The notes: generated from the sequence alone by a model not told the origin. Shown: positions 1-8,928, numbered from the stretch's first letter. The stretch is 50,975 bases of DNA from Streptococcus suis (GCF_019794555.1 NZ_JAIMEP010000015.1:1-50975), one strand, 5' to 3'. Numbers and translations are program-made.

Positions 1-1406
1 TAAATGCGGGTTCCCACTTTACTTGTCAATTCATCTTTGACTAAGTTCTTGAAATAGTTCCACGTAGGATTATACTGAATTTGTTTGAGATTTCCTTTTT
101 CCGTCCGTGCTAATTGGTCCAATTCCTCACTAGCTTGTACTGGATCAGCTTCGTAAATCTTAATATCTCTCTCAAATCCATACTTATCCGTTCTTCGTGA
201 ATAATACTTGAACGAATACACAACTCCATCTGGCTTTATCCACTGATCAGAATCTTCTAGATAGGTCCAGTTTTCAGGATTGGCATCACTCTTCTTATAG
301 CTTTTCTTCTGCTCTTTCTGATATGTTCCGTAGGGAATCAGAGGTGTTTTCTCTAGGTCATCAACGATAAAGCTATAATTTTCTTCACTTCCATAACCTG
401 CATCCGCGACAATGTGTTGAAAGAGTTCTAGGGTTTGGATGGATTGAAGAAAAGGCTTGAGTGTACGAGTGTCAGTTGGATTCGGATACAATCCGTAAGC
501 TAAGGCAAACTGGCTGTTTGTGCCAAGTTGTAGGTTGTAACCAGGCTTGAGCTGACCGTTCTTCATATGATCTTCTTTCATTCGCATGAATGTTGCATCG
601 TGATCCGTTTTAGAATAGGAATTTCGCTCTTGTAGAATCTGTTTATCTCGTTCGTACTTCTGTTTCCGAACAAGAAAATCCTCTTTCAACTTTCTCTTTA
701 GTTTTTTAATTCTTCTTCGTTTCTGTTTGTTGGCAGAGCCACCTTTGATGACTTTAGGCTCTTGTGAGATAGCTTCTTCCACCTCGTCCAATACTTGTTC
801 GGTTTCTTGTAGGAGTTGTTTGAGCCCCTCGCTAGTGAGGCATTCTTCCTTGGACAAGGCAGTATTCACCCCTTCTTGAACTAGCTTGTCATAAAGGGCA
901 GAAATGTTTCCATTTAAGGCATCTTCATAGCGTTCAACGGCCTTTTTCCACGTGAAGGAATACTTATTGGCATCAGCTTCTACCTTCGTTCCGTCAATGA
1001 AGAGAGCCTCATCTTCAATCAATCCATTCTCTCTGAGGAGGAGAGTGAAGTAGATGAAGGCAGTTTTGATGAGCTGATTGGCATGTGTGCTAGCCCGAAA
1101 GCTATTTATGGTCCGATAACAGACATAGGTATCCTGACTCAGCCATTTCATAGGAATAACTTCTTCATTCATTTGAACGATTTTCCGACCAGAGAATACC
1201 TGACGAGCATAGGCAAACAGGGTCATTTTAAGCAACATAGCTGGATGAAAGGCTGGACGACCAGTATAGGAAGTTTCTTCCAATAGAATGGATTGAGGAA
1301 TAGTATCCACAAACTGACTAATCAGACGTGCCTCATGTGTAGTAGGTAAGTCCCAAGCAATATTTAATTCCAAACTAAGCTGATTTGTGTTATACTGTTT
1401 ATACAT
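1..1406 (-). CDS. IS1182-family transposase, cut by the window edge
   Basis: The minus strand is open without a stop from the ATG at 1406 to base 1, giving 468 codons. The translation begins MYKQYNTNQLSLELNIAWDL. It then shows the typical IS1182-type N-terminal block (HPAMLLKMTLFAYARQVFSG), the DGTKVEADANKYSF segment next to the first catalytic aspartate, a charged coiled linker and HIVADAGYGSEENY around the second. Family members run roughly 480-560 residues, so only the C-terminal catalytic part is missing. A second ATG lies two codons upstream (1412), but the AGAAAGG ribosome site is better spaced for 1406. No frameshift or internal stop is visible, so the element may be intact. It transposes itself and has no relation to neighbouring metabolism. 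Confidence 0.93.
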   Translation of the reverse strand, partial: MYKQYNTNQLSLELNIAWDLPTTHEARLISQFVDTIPQSILLEETSYTGRPAFHPAMLLKMTLFAYARQVFSGRKIVQMNEEVIPMKWLSQDTYVCYRTINSFRASTHANQLIKTAFIYFTLLLRENGLIEDEALFIDGTKVEADANKYSFTWKKAVERYEDALNGNISALYDKLVQEGVNTALSKEECLTSEGLKQLLQETEQVLDEVEEAISQEPKVIKGGSANKQKRRRIKKLKRKLKEDFLVRKQKYERDKQILQERNSYSKTDHDATFMRMKEDHMKNGQLKPGYNLQLGTNSQFALAYGLYPNPTDTRTLKPFLQSIQTLELFQHIVADAGYGSEENYSFIVDDLEKTPLIPYGTYQKEQKKSYKKSDANPENWTYLEDSDQWIKPDGVVYSFKYYSRRTDKYGFERDIKIYEADPVQASEELDQLARTEKGNLKQIQYNPTWNYFKNLVKDELTSKVGTRI

Positions 1407-1460
1407 TTTCATGCCTTTCTAGTTGTTTTGTCGTTATTATAATTATAAAGCATGAAGTGG

Positions 1461-1500
1461 AAAACGAGCAACTCCTAATTGGAACTGCTCGTTTTTTTTA
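1461..1500 (+). terminator. hairpin with T-run at the upstream end of the IS1182 element
   Basis: An AAACGAGCA / TGCTCGTTT stem encloses a 15-nt loop and is followed by eight T. It lies upstream of the transposase and faces away from it. It may terminate reverse transcription out of the element or insulate the transposase from outside promoters on the other strand. The true IS end is probably close to 1500-1530, where GAGGCTGGGC is read on the minus strand, but I could not pin the terminal repeat because the other end is outside the window. Confidence 0.55.
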
Positions 1501-1554
1501 TTGTGAGAAGCTAGTTTTTGCCCAGCCTCTTTTCTATATTCATACTTTTACTTC

Positions 1555-1810
1555 TATACTCGAATGAAGAGAGTTCAGATAAGGAACTGTCTTCATTTAG
1601 AATCATAATCAGACTCGCTCCAAAGGTTCGGGGAACCTTTGGAGGTTGTCAATTGAGCGAACATAGTTCGTATCGATATGATATAGATAGAACTGAAGTT
1701 CATCAAATCAACAACGTTTACTTTTGAATTTTGAAGAGTATGGGTTGCAGAAGTACTAAAGTAGGTCAAGCCGAAAGTGACAATATGTCAAAGCTAATTC
1801 AAATAACTAT
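1555..1810 (+). repeat. degenerate RUP-like miniature element containing a foreign hairpin
   Basis: The left end TATACTCGAATGAAGAGAG and the right end CAAAGCTAATTCAAATAACT match the ends of the better copies at 26192, 31153 and 42298. The core GTCAAGCCGAAAGTGACAAT before the right end also matches. The middle (about 1600-1735) is not the normal RUP interior. It carries a perfect 11-bp stem at 1618-1644 with loop CGGGG, the same neck and loop as a palindrome in the array after dapA. The right end runs into the 3' end of the PrsW-like gene. Together with the IS end, this accounts for the gene-free stretch from 1407 to 1793. Confidence 0.65.
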
Positions 1811-2618
1811 CTTCAGGGAGTTTGTCTACCGTGTGATAGGCAAGCAAACCAAGTAAGATACTCATTACTGGGAACACTGTACTGAGGATACCTGTATTGA
1901 AGGGAGAATTAAATAGGAAGTGGAGTCCCATGCTAGCAAATAGCCAACCTGATCCTTGTGCTTTTGACATACCTGAATCTTTAGTCAATAGGGCAACTAG
2001 ACCAATTGCAAAGAGCATTGTAAATACCCAATGGGTCCAACCAGCTTGACCAACGCGCTCGATGATGGTTTCGAATCCATCTAATTTACCCATGAACATA
2101 TCACGGAAGGTAAACATGCAGTCCTCTATGAGTTGGAAACCAAGTCCAGCAATGATTCCGCTGACTAAAGCATGTTTTAGGGTTAGTTTTCTACAAATCA
2201 GTAAGACAAGTAGAACCACTAAACCTTTACCAAACTCCTCGGCAAATGGGGCGGAGACAGCAGCTCCCCAATCTGCTTTAAAGTTATCACTTGCTTTAAC
2301 AATCTCAATCCAAAAGTAGCCTACTGCCATGTGACCAAGCTCTGAGAATGCCATACCAGCAGTTAAACCAAGTAGCCAAGATAGATTTGTAACTTTTTTG
2401 GAAATATGATAACGTTTAGCCAAGTAGCGAGTGAGTAAGAGAAGGGGAAGTAGATAAATTGTAACTAATGATATCGTTAGGAAGAAGAGAGGGTATTTAT
2501 CCTCCATACCATTGGGTTTTCCAAATTCTCCGAAGACAATTTTACATCCACTGGCAAATCCAATCGCTGCCAGCAAGATAGGAATGTAGGTTTTACAAGA
2601 ATGAAGTAATTGTTTCAT
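1794..2618 (-). CDS. PrsW-family intramembrane protease-like protein
   Basis: This is a 274-residue polytopic membrane protein with about eight hydrophobic segments. It carries the conserved polar motifs of the PrsW (M82) glutamic/metallo-type membrane proteases: APFAEEFGKG with the Glu pair at residues 127-128, GLGFQLIEDCMF with Glu165, THWVFTMLFAIG with His196, and GLHFLFN with His233. PrsW of Bacillus performs site-1 cleavage of an anti-sigma factor; no sigma/anti-sigma pair is seen here, so the substrate is unknown. The gene stands alone, with a ribosome site AAAGGAC before ATG. Its last codons (SYLN) and stop are formed by the end of the RUP-like repeat at 1555-1810, so the original C-terminus has probably been replaced. 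Confidence 0.85.
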   Translation of the reverse strand: MKQLLHSCKTYIPILLAAIGFASGCKIVFGEFGKPNGMEDKYPLFFLTISLVTIYLLPLLLLTRYLAKRYHISKKVTNLSWLLGLTAGMAFSELGHMAVGYFWIEIVKASDNFKADWGAAVSAPFAEEFGKGLVVLLVLLICRKLTLKHALVSGIIAGLGFQLIEDCMFTFRDMFMGKLDGFETIIERVGQAGWTHWVFTMLFAIGLVALLTKDSGMSKAQGSGWLFASMGLHFLFNSPFNTGILSTVFPVMSILLGLLAYHTVDKLPEDSYLN

Positions 2619-2810
2619 GTTGTGTCCTTTCTGTATTAATCAACTAATGCATGAGTACATTGTAACAAAGAAAAAAAGTTTTGTCTAGTAATTATCGGTT
2701 TTTCCGAACATTTTTTACTATGTTTTATCATTTTTCACAGCGTAGCAGTTTTATGCAAAATTGATTCATTTTTGATAGACTAAGAGTAAACAGAAAAAAA
2801 GGAGCATCCT

Positions 2811-4127
2811 ATGGAACAATATGATTTAGTAGTTATTGGTTTTGGAAAGGCTGGTAAGACCTTGGCAGGTAAGATGTCAGCAGCTGGGAGGAAGGTTGCC
2901 TTAGTAGAGGAAAATCCTGCTATGTTTGGTGGGACTTGTATCAATATTGGTTGTATTCCAACCAAGACTCTTTTAGTTGCAGCAGATAAAAACTGGACTT
3001 TCGAGCAGGTCATGGAACAAAAAGAAACCGTCACTACTCGCTTGCGGAATAAAAACGAGGCAGTCTTGAAGGGCAGCGGTGCTAGTTTGTATCAAGGACA
3101 CGCGCGTTTTGTGGCGGATAAGGTTGTGGAAGTATCAGCAGGTGAGGAATCCATCCCGCTGACTGCGGAAACCATCGTCATCAATACAGGTGCTCAGTCG
3201 CGCGTGCTTCCAATTCCAGGTTTGTTGGACACGCCACACGTTTATGACAGTACTGGCATTCAGAATTTGGAGGTACGTCCTGACAAGTTGGCAATTATTG
3301 GTGGTGGTAACATCGGACTTGAATTTGCTGGACTTTACAGCAAACTCGGTAGTCAGGTGACGGTATATGAAGCCAGCTCTGCTATTTTACCAAGAGAAGA
3401 GGAAGTGGTGGCTCAGTTAGCTAAGGAGTATATGGAAGAAGCTGGCGTGACCTTTGTCTTGGGTGCGAAAATCGAGCAAGTAGCAGCTGCGGGCGAGCAA
3501 GTTGCTGTGACAGTCAATGGTCAAACAGCAATTTTCGACGCTGTCCTCTATGCGACAGGTCGTGTGCCGAACACTGCTGACTTGGGCTTGGAAAATACGG
3601 CGATTGAGCGTTTGGAAAATGGTGCTGTTAAGGTGGATGACTACTGTGAAACCACGGTTCCAGGTGTCTACGCAGTGGGTGATGTCAATGGCGGTCCACA
3701 ATTCACTTATACATCTCTAGATGACTTCCGTATCGTCTTCGGCAGGTTGACTGGGACTGGAACTTATAGCTTGAGCCAACGCAAGTCTATTCCAACCAGT
3801 GTCTTTATCACGCCTGTGCTTTCTCGTGTTGGTCTGACCGAGAAGGAAGCCAAGGAAGCAGGTTACGACTACATTGCCAACGAATTGCCTGTTGCAAATA
3901 TGCCTCGTGCCCATGTCAATAATGACTTCAAAGGTATTTTCAAGGTTATCGTGGATAAGGAAAGTAAGCTTGTTCTGGGTGCGACTCTCTTTGGTCGTAA
4001 TTCTGAGGAGCTGATTAACTTGATTGCTATGGCAATTGACAATAAGATTCCATATACCTACTTCAAAACGCAGATTTTCACCCATCCGACTATGGCTGAG
4101 AATTTGAATGATGTCTTTAATTTTTAA
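2811..4127 (+). CDS. RclA/Har-like FAD-dependent disulfide oxidoreductase
   Basis: This 438-residue flavoprotein belongs to the class I pyridine nucleotide-disulfide oxidoreductases. The FAD-binding GFGKAGKTLAG lies at residues 10-20 and the redox-active pair GGTCINIGC has Cys43 and Cys48. A second dinucleotide fold (AIIGGGNIGLEFAG) starts near residue 165, and the C-terminal interface carries FTHPTMAENL with the base His near 427. The short length and the lack of a lipoyl-dehydrogenase operon point to the RclA/MerA-like group. That group includes the pneumococcal hypothiocyanous acid reductase Har, which protects against the lactoperoxidase product HOSCN; this assignment is inference. The gene is monocistronic, with AAGGAG before the ATG and a hairpin terminator after it. 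Confidence 0.87.
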   Translation: MEQYDLVVIGFGKAGKTLAGKMSAAGRKVALVEENPAMFGGTCINIGCIPTKTLLVAADKNWTFEQVMEQKETVTTRLRNKNEAVLKGSGASLYQGHARFVADKVVEVSAGEESIPLTAETIVINTGAQSRVLPIPGLLDTPHVYDSTGIQNLEVRPDKLAIIGGGNIGLEFAGLYSKLGSQVTVYEASSAILPREEEVVAQLAKEYMEEAGVTFVLGAKIEQVAAAGEQVAVTVNGQTAIFDAVLYATGRVPNTADLGLENTAIERLENGAVKVDDYCETTVPGVYAVGDVNGGPQFTYTSLDDFRIVFGRLTGTGTYSLSQRKSIPTSVFITPVLSRVGLTEKEAKEAGYDYIANELPVANMPRAHVNNDFKGIFKVIVDKESKLVLGATLFGRNSEELINLIAMAIDNKIPYTYFKTQIFTHPTMAENLNDVFNF

Positions 4128-4156
4128 ATAGTCGGGTCTATTAGATACTGAACAAT

Positions 4157-4197
4157 AAAAAAACAGATGCTCGCTGCTTGGTGAACATCTGTTTTTG
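4157..4197. terminator. bidirectional terminator between the flavoprotein and amidase genes
   Basis: The AAAAAACAGATG / CATCTGTTTTT stem has a 16-nt loop, an A-run on the left and a T-run on the right. It can therefore serve the convergent genes on both sides. Confidence 0.8.
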
Positions 4198-4240
4198 TGT
4201 TGAAATTATCTAGCAAGTAAATTAAATTTTCAGCTATTAT

Positions 4241-5206
4241 TTACATTATGTTGTAATACGCTTGGACCAACTGAACAAAATCGTCAACATCATAGGTAGT
4301 GTCAAATAATTCTGCCGCAGAGGAATCCCAATAATCTGTTGGGTCAATATGGTCAGTGCCTCCTAGATATTCTGAAACCATTTCATGTGTCCAAACAGTC
4401 CCGCTTCCGTCTACTTCCCCAACTGTCACTGGAAGTTGATATTCGTGTAACATATAAGCAGTATAATATGCAGCATTTGCCAGTTGCATTGCAAAATCAT
4501 CTTGCGAATAAACATGAGTCATTTCAAATTGAATATAGCTAGAGTTGCCATTTGGTCCGGCTCCCTGCGCCTTGTATGAAGCATCAGCAATTTCTAGAAT
4601 TGTGTCATTGTCAATGAAACTATGAACAAAAACACCCAATTCATCATAATTATCGATCATATATGTCACTTCACTATCGATGGTTGAATATTCGACCCCA
4701 GTATCATGAATGATTACGCCGATTGGGTCACCAGATTCCGTTGCGTAGGATTCTTGTTCAAAAGTTTCCACAATATCTGCTGTAAGATCAACGTGAGGAT
4801 AACCTAACTGAGCAATATACTGATTGATATCGTTGGTTTGTACTAGTTCCAAATGAGTAGCTGGGATATAAAATGTTTCACCATCAACATCAATTGTAGC
4901 AAATAAGCTTGATTCATTTTCTGATTCCAATGTAAAGTATTCTAAAATAGTTGCCTGACTATTTGCAGGTAAGTTCTGTTCCTCCATACTTTGAAGATCT
5001 GTATAAACACGAATAGAAGATTCATCAGCCACTAGTGCAGTTTGGTTGGTGACTTGATTATTTAACATAACTACAGCAGCATTTGTAGGTTGGATTTTAT
5101 TGAAGAGAATCACTAGAGTAGTGATGGCTATAACAGAAATAGCTAGTGTGATAGTAACTTGCTTTGTAGTAACTGTTTTTTTTCTATTTTTTCTTTGGTA
5201 TGACAT
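4241..5206 (-). CDS. membrane-anchored N-acetylmuramoyl-L-alanine amidase (Amidase_2 type)
   Basis: This 321-residue protein has a basic N-terminus (residues 1-18) and one hydrophobic segment at about 18-38 with no lipobox or clear signal cleavage site, so it is probably tethered outside the membrane. Residues 60-122 look like a small beta-rich, SH3-like segment. The C-terminal half (about 155-315) resembles Amidase_2/T7-lysozyme-like enzymes. It shows GVIIHDTG with His167, QFEMTHV with Glu228, VWTHEMVSEYL with His274 and GGTDHIDP with His286, consistent with zinc ligands. It would cut the bond between MurNAc and L-Ala in peptidoglycan. The gene is monocistronic. The amidase call is good; the role in division, turnover or competence is open. 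Confidence 0.8.
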   Translation of the reverse strand: MSYQRKNRKKTVTTKQVTITLAISVIAITTLVILFNKIQPTNAAVVMLNNQVTNQTALVADESSIRVYTDLQSMEEQNLPANSQATILEYFTLESENESSLFATIDVDGETFYIPATHLELVQTNDINQYIAQLGYPHVDLTADIVETFEQESYATESGDPIGVIIHDTGVEYSTIDSEVTYMIDNYDELGVFVHSFIDNDTILEIADASYKAQGAGPNGNSSYIQFEMTHVYSQDDFAMQLANAAYYTAYMLHEYQLPVTVGEVDGSGTVWTHEMVSEYLGGTDHIDPTDYWDSSAAELFDTTYDVDDFVQLVQAYYNIM

Positions 5207-5497
5207 GGTTAATAGAATACCAATTGAACATTAATAAAGTCTTAAAAATGAGTAGAAGATGGCCTGAAAGAACAGGTAGAGTGATAAGCAGGTGTATTCA
5301 TATTTGTAGACACATGTGGGGGTAGGTGTGATATGATCATAATAAACTTACTCAGATTCCAATTTGTTCACTTATTTGTTTCCGAATGGGTTAGAAAGAA
5401 ATATTTTTTTACTGATGATTGAACAAAATATAGTTGAATTTTTAGTACCACAGCCCTTTCCATGTTACAATAAGGTATCACACTTTGGAGGTGTTAT

Positions 5498-6115
5498 ATG
5501 AAATGGAATAAAAAACTAGCACTTAGTGCTATCTTAGTCGCAAGTTTGTTTACTTTGTCAGCCTGTCAATCGATTACGAACTGGTGGAAGAACACCAAGG
5601 AAGAATGGATTGGTCTAGAAATGACCGTTCGAACTTTTGATGAAAATTCTCAATTAATTGATGAAATGTCTGGGAAATCCTTGTCTATTTCTCGCAACCA
5701 AGAGTTTGACTCTGTGGATGCTGAAGGCTATTCTAATGCGGATTCGTCTGTTTTGAAAGTCACACTTGGTAATTATGAAATTGACCATGTCGGTTCATCC
5801 TTGATTGCAGCAGAAGAAGGTTTGGAAGACTTGTATGCGAAATATCAGGCCACAGTAGATATTGCAAATTACGATCGTGCAATTCCGCTTGTTAACCGTA
5901 TGGTATCTAGTCTCAAAAATGATTTTACAGGTAAGGCAAAGGTGGTTTTGATTCGTTCGCAAAACGGAACCCCGCTTGCTACTTATGTAGGTGATAAAGT
6001 GTCTCTTTATGCATCTGATGCACCTAAGACTTCTGAACTCTTGATTGATGGCAAACGGTTGATTATCTATCGTTGTGACTATACCATTTATGACAGAGAG
6101 CTATTGGAGAATTAA
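5498..6115 (+). CDS. DUF5052-like lipoprotein
   Basis: This is a 205-residue secreted lipoprotein. It has Lys-rich start MKWNKKLALS, a hydrophobic core and lipobox LSAC with the lipidated Cys at residue 23. The mature part begins with QSITNWWKNTKEEWIGLEMT and resembles the DUF5052 family found in streptococci; no catalytic motif is recognisable. AGGAGGT lies just before the ATG. Its stop touches the ATG of the next gene, so the lipoprotein, acetyltransferase, AlkD-like and DUF1905 genes are probably one transcript. Function unknown. Confidence 0.78.
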   Translation: MKWNKKLALSAILVASLFTLSACQSITNWWKNTKEEWIGLEMTVRTFDENSQLIDEMSGKSLSISRNQEFDSVDAEGYSNADSSVLKVTLGNYEIDHVGSSLIAAEEGLEDLYAKYQATVDIANYDRAIPLVNRMVSSLKNDFTGKAKVVLIRSQNGTPLATYVGDKVSLYASDAPKTSELLIDGKRLIIYRCDYTIYDRELLEN

Positions 6116-6613
6116 ATGATAGAGATTCGGAATGCGCAGGTTGAAGATGCGGCAAATTTGGTGGCCATTTATGCCCCATATGTTGAAAAAACCGCTATTA
6201 CCTTTGAAACAGAAGTACCGACTGTCGAAGCCTTTGCAAGTCGAATTGAAAAGACCTTGGAGAAGTTTCCTTATCTGGTCGCTGTCGAAGAGGGAAAGAT
6301 AGTGGGATATGCCTATGCATCGACCTATTATGCACGTGCAGCCTATGATTGGACGGTAGAAATGTCGGTCTATGTTCAAAAAGAAGCGCGTGGAAAAGGG
6401 ATTGGGAACTTGCTCTACACTGCTTTGGAGGAGGAATTGACAGCGCGTGGGTTCAAAAACTTTTTAGCCTGCATTGCCTTACCAAATCCTGCTTCCATTG
6501 CCTTGCATGAAAAGAGAGGATATCAGCAGGTGGCTCATTTTAAAAAAGTTGGATTTAAATTTGGCACTTGGCATGATATCGTCTGGCTTCAAAAATCTCT
6601 TGTAGGTGACTAA
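6116..6613 (+). CDS. GNAT acetyltransferase, phosphinothricin-acetyltransferase-like
   Basis: This 165-residue single-domain GNAT protein has the acetyl-CoA pyrophosphate loop QKEARGKGIGNLLY (about residues 84-97). The N-terminal pattern EIRNAQVEDAANLVAIYAPY and the C-terminal VGFKFGTWHDIVWLQK are typical of the Pat/YwnH-like subfamily, which acetylates phosphinothricin, methionine sulfoximine or related amino acids. The true substrate cannot be told from sequence. The ATG follows directly on the lipoprotein stop with no spacer. Confidence 0.88.
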   Translation: MIEIRNAQVEDAANLVAIYAPYVEKTAITFETEVPTVEAFASRIEKTLEKFPYLVAVEEGKIVGYAYASTYYARAAYDWTVEMSVYVQKEARGKGIGNLLYTALEEELTARGFKNFLACIALPNPASIALHEKRGYQQVAHFKKVGFKFGTWHDIVWLQKSLVGD

Positions 6614-6614
6614 A

Positions 6615-7268
6615 ATGGATATTGTAGAATTGGAAAAACGATTGTTGGCCCTAGCAGAAAAAGAGCAGGCACAGCCAATGAAAGCCTATATGAAAAACAA
6701 CTTTGAGTTTTTAGGTGTTCGTAGTCCAGATCGTAGAAAAGCTGCCAAACAATTTTTCAAAGACTTCAAAACGCCAGAACTTGACTGGGATTTTGTAGAG
6801 GCTTGTTGGGGCAAACCCTACCGTGAATTTCAATATATCGCTATTGATTATCTGGTTACCAAGAAAAAAGACTTGGTATTAGCTGATTTACCTCGCTTGA
6901 AAAAACTTGCCCAGACGAAGTCCTGGTGGGATAGTATTGACGGATTGGACAAACTCATTGGTAAAATTGTTTTGGACAATCCAGAGGCCAAGCAGGTGAT
7001 GATTGACTGGAGTTTGGATGAGGATTTCTGGTTGAGACGAATTGCTATTGACCATCAGCTTTTGCAAAAGGAAAAGACAGATACAGTACTGTTAGAGAAG
7101 ATCCTCGTCAATAATCTCAATCAGACTGAATTTTTTATCAATAAAGCGATTGGTTGGAGTTTGCGTGATTATTCGAAGACTAACCCTCAATGGGTTCGAG
7201 ACTTTCTGGGAAAATACCAACATCAAATGGCAAGTTTATCGATTCGTGAAGCAAGTAAGTATTTATAG
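6615..7268 (+). CDS. AlkD-like DNA alkylation repair protein
   Basis: This is a 217-residue all-helical HEAT-repeat-like protein of the AlkC/AlkD glycosylase family, which removes bulky or positively charged alkylated bases such as 3-methyladenine without base flipping. The family landmarks are present: KPYREFQYIAIDYL, SWWDSIDGLDKLIG with the catalytic-type Trp and Asp, FWLRRIAIDHQL with the conserved Arg, and FFINKAIGWSLRDYSK. I chose the ATG at 6615 because AGGTGA at 6604-6609 fits it. A GTG at 6606 would overlap the previous gene and adds only three residues. Confidence 0.9.
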   Translation: MDIVELEKRLLALAEKEQAQPMKAYMKNNFEFLGVRSPDRRKAAKQFFKDFKTPELDWDFVEACWGKPYREFQYIAIDYLVTKKKDLVLADLPRLKKLAQTKSWWDSIDGLDKLIGKIVLDNPEAKQVMIDWSLDEDFWLRRIAIDHQLLQKEKTDTVLLEKILVNNLNQTEFFINKAIGWSLRDYSKTNPQWVRDFLGKYQHQMASLSIREASKYL

Positions 7269-7273
7269 GTTGA

Positions 7274-7564
7274 ATGATGATAAAAGTATATGAATTTCAA
7301 GCAGTTATCCATCCTGTCCCAGATAAGGGTGGAGCATATATTATTTTCCCATATGATATCCGTCAGGAATTTGGGAAGGGGAGAGTAAAAGTACATGCGA
7401 CTTTTGATGGGCATCCCTATGATGGCTCTATTGTCAATATGGGAATGAAGGATGAAGTGGGCAATATTTGTTATATCCTCGGTATCCAAAAGGCTATTAG
7501 AGCTGCAATCGGTAAGCAACCTGGAGATACGGTGTTCGTAACCATTCGAGAGCGATTTGAGTAG
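7274..7564 (+). CDS. DUF1905 domain protein
   Basis: This 96-residue beta-rich protein starts MIKVYEFQAVIHPVPDKGGA and contains RVKVHATFDGHPYDGSIVNM, the DUF1905 pattern of a small beta barrel with swapped-hairpin-like topology. It has no catalytic residues I can name. It is five bases downstream of the AlkD-like gene and the last gene of that cluster. Two adjacent ATG codons (7274, 7277) could each start it. Confidence 0.82.
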   Translation: MMIKVYEFQAVIHPVPDKGGAYIIFPYDIRQEFGKGRVKVHATFDGHPYDGSIVNMGMKDEVGNICYILGIQKAIRAAIGKQPGDTVFVTIRERFE

Positions 7565-7570
7565 TTAGAC

Positions 7571-7598
7571 TTGCAAAACTGTCAAATTATGATAGAAT
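7571..7598 (+). promoter_or_regulatory. promoter of the asd small RNA
   Basis: TTGCAA (7571-7576) and TAGAAT (7593-7598) are separated by 16 bp, predicting a start near 7604. It lies just after the DUF1905 stop. Confidence 0.6.
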
Positions 7599-7603
7599 AG
7601 GTT

Positions 7604-7757
7604 CATGCGATGAGCCGAGTAGTGACTTAGTCACATTCGACGCTAGGGAGGTCTTCATTTAATTGAAACGCAGGAGCGGACCTTGAATAGTTGTTGTGAA
7701 CCTTCTATTCTCATCAGCAATGATGCCCTTACCCACCATTTATGGTGGGCTTTTTTT
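7604..7757 (+). ncRNA. asd-type streptococcal small RNA
   Basis: The 290-bp gap before asd holds an independent transcription unit. It has a promoter at 7571-7598, a structured body (GACTTAGTCAC and AGGTCTTCATTT are prominent segments) and an intrinsic terminator CCCACCA-ttta-TGGTGGG at 7732-7749 followed by seven T. Predicted length is about 155 nt. Position and size match the published asd RNA motif of lactic acid bacteria, seen in S. pyogenes as a separate transcript of about 170 nt. Its function is not known. Because the terminator precedes a separate promoter-like TGGTATAAT near 7790, it may be a trans-acting RNA, or a leader with attenuation. The match is by context and memory. Confidence 0.7.
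7732..7757 (+). terminator. terminator of the asd small RNA
   Basis: The CCCACCA / TGGTGGG stem has a four-base loop, followed by C and seven T. Confidence 0.85.
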
Positions 7758-7851
7758 CATTTTTATACTTTTCATTTGAATAAAATGTGGTATAATTAAG
7801 AAATAATAAATTTTTAGAAAATTTTGAAGAATTGATCTAAAGGAGATACTT

Positions 7852-8928
7852 ATGGCATATGTAGTGGCTGTCGTTGGCGCGACAGGTGCAGTTGGTGCGC
7901 AAATGATTAAAATGTTGGAAGAATCAACTCTTCCAATCGAAAAAGTACGTTTATTAGCTTCTGCTCGTTCTGCGGGAAAAACCCTTCAATTTAAAGGACA
8001 AGAGATTGTTATCGAAGAAACAACTGAAACTGCCTTTGAAGGTGTTGATATTGCGCTTTTCTCAGCTGGTGGTTCTACATCTGCTAAGTTTGCTCCATAC
8101 GCTGTTAAGGCGGGTGCAGTTGTTGTAGATAATACATCTTATTTCCGTCAAAATCCTGATGTTCCTTTGGTTGTTCCTGAGGTTAATGCACATGCATTGG
8201 ATGCACATAATGGAATTATCTCTTGTCCAAACTGTTCAACTATTCAAATGATGGTTGCTTTGGAACCAATTCGTCAGAAGTGGGGCTTGGAACGGATTAT
8301 CGTTTCAACTTATCAAGCTGTGTCTGGTGCAGGTATGGGTGCAATCCTAGAAACGCAGGCTCAACTTCGAGCTGTATTGAATGATGGTGTTGAGCCAAAA
8401 GCTGTTGAAGCAAACATTCTTCCTTCTGGTGGTGATAAGAAACATTACCCAATTGGATTCAATGCACTTCCTCAAATTGACCTCTTCACTGAAAATGACT
8501 ATACTTACGAAGAGATGAAAATGACGAAGGAAACGAAGAAAATCATGGAAGATGATAGTATTGCCGTTTCTGCAACCTGTGTTCGTATTCCAGTTTTGTC
8601 AGCTCACTCAGAATCTGTTTACATTGAGACAAAAGAGATTGCTCCGATTGATGAAGTCAAAGCAGCAATCGCTGATTTCCCAGGTGCTGTTCTCGAAGAT
8701 GATGTTGCAAACCAAATTTATCCTCAAGCAGTCAATGCTGTTGGAAGTCGTGATACCTTTGTTGGTCGTATTCGTAAGGATTTGGACAAGGAAAATGGTA
8801 TCCATATGTGGGTTGTTTCAGATAACTTGCTGAAGGGTGCTGCGTGGAACTCAGTTCAAATCGCAGAAACACTTCATGAACGTGGTCTTGTTCGTCCAAC
8901 AGCAGAGCTGAAATTTGAATTGAAATAA
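7852..8928 (+). CDS. asd: aspartate-semialdehyde dehydrogenase
   Basis: This 358-residue enzyme makes L-aspartate-4-semialdehyde from aspartyl phosphate with NADPH, at the branch to lysine/diaminopimelate, threonine and methionine. It has the N-terminal Rossmann motif [12 protein letters not shown] (residues 7-18), the active-site [11 protein letters not shown] with nucleophile Cys128, and [16 protein letters not shown] in the substrate-binding domain. Length is normal. AAAGGAG precedes the ATG and an extended -10 TGGTATAAT lies upstream, after the asd RNA. A terminator stands between it and dapA, 70 bp downstream, so coupling to dapA is partial at most. Confidence 0.97.
   Translation: MAYVVAVVGATGAVGAQMIKMLEESTLPIEKVRLLASARSAGKTLQFKGQEIVIEETTETAFEGVDIALFSAGGSTSAKFAPYAVKAGAVVVDNTSYFRQNPDVPLVVPEVNAHALDAHNGIISCPNCSTIQMMVALEPIRQKWGLERIIVSTYQAVSGAGMGAILETQAQLRAVLNDGVEPKAVEANILPSGGDKKHYPIGFNALPQIDLFTENDYTYEEMKMTKETKKIMEDDSIAVSATCVRIPVLSAHSESVYIETKEIAPIDEVKAAIADFPGAVLEDDVANQIYPQAVNAVGSRDTFVGRIRKDLDKENGIHMWVVSDNLLKGAAWNSVQIAETLHERGLVRPTAELKFELK

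Noticed and set aside
1083..1727. Short plus-strand open frames over the IS end and the first repeat
   Set aside because: They are antisense to the IS1182-type transposase or lie in repeat DNA, with no ribosome sites.
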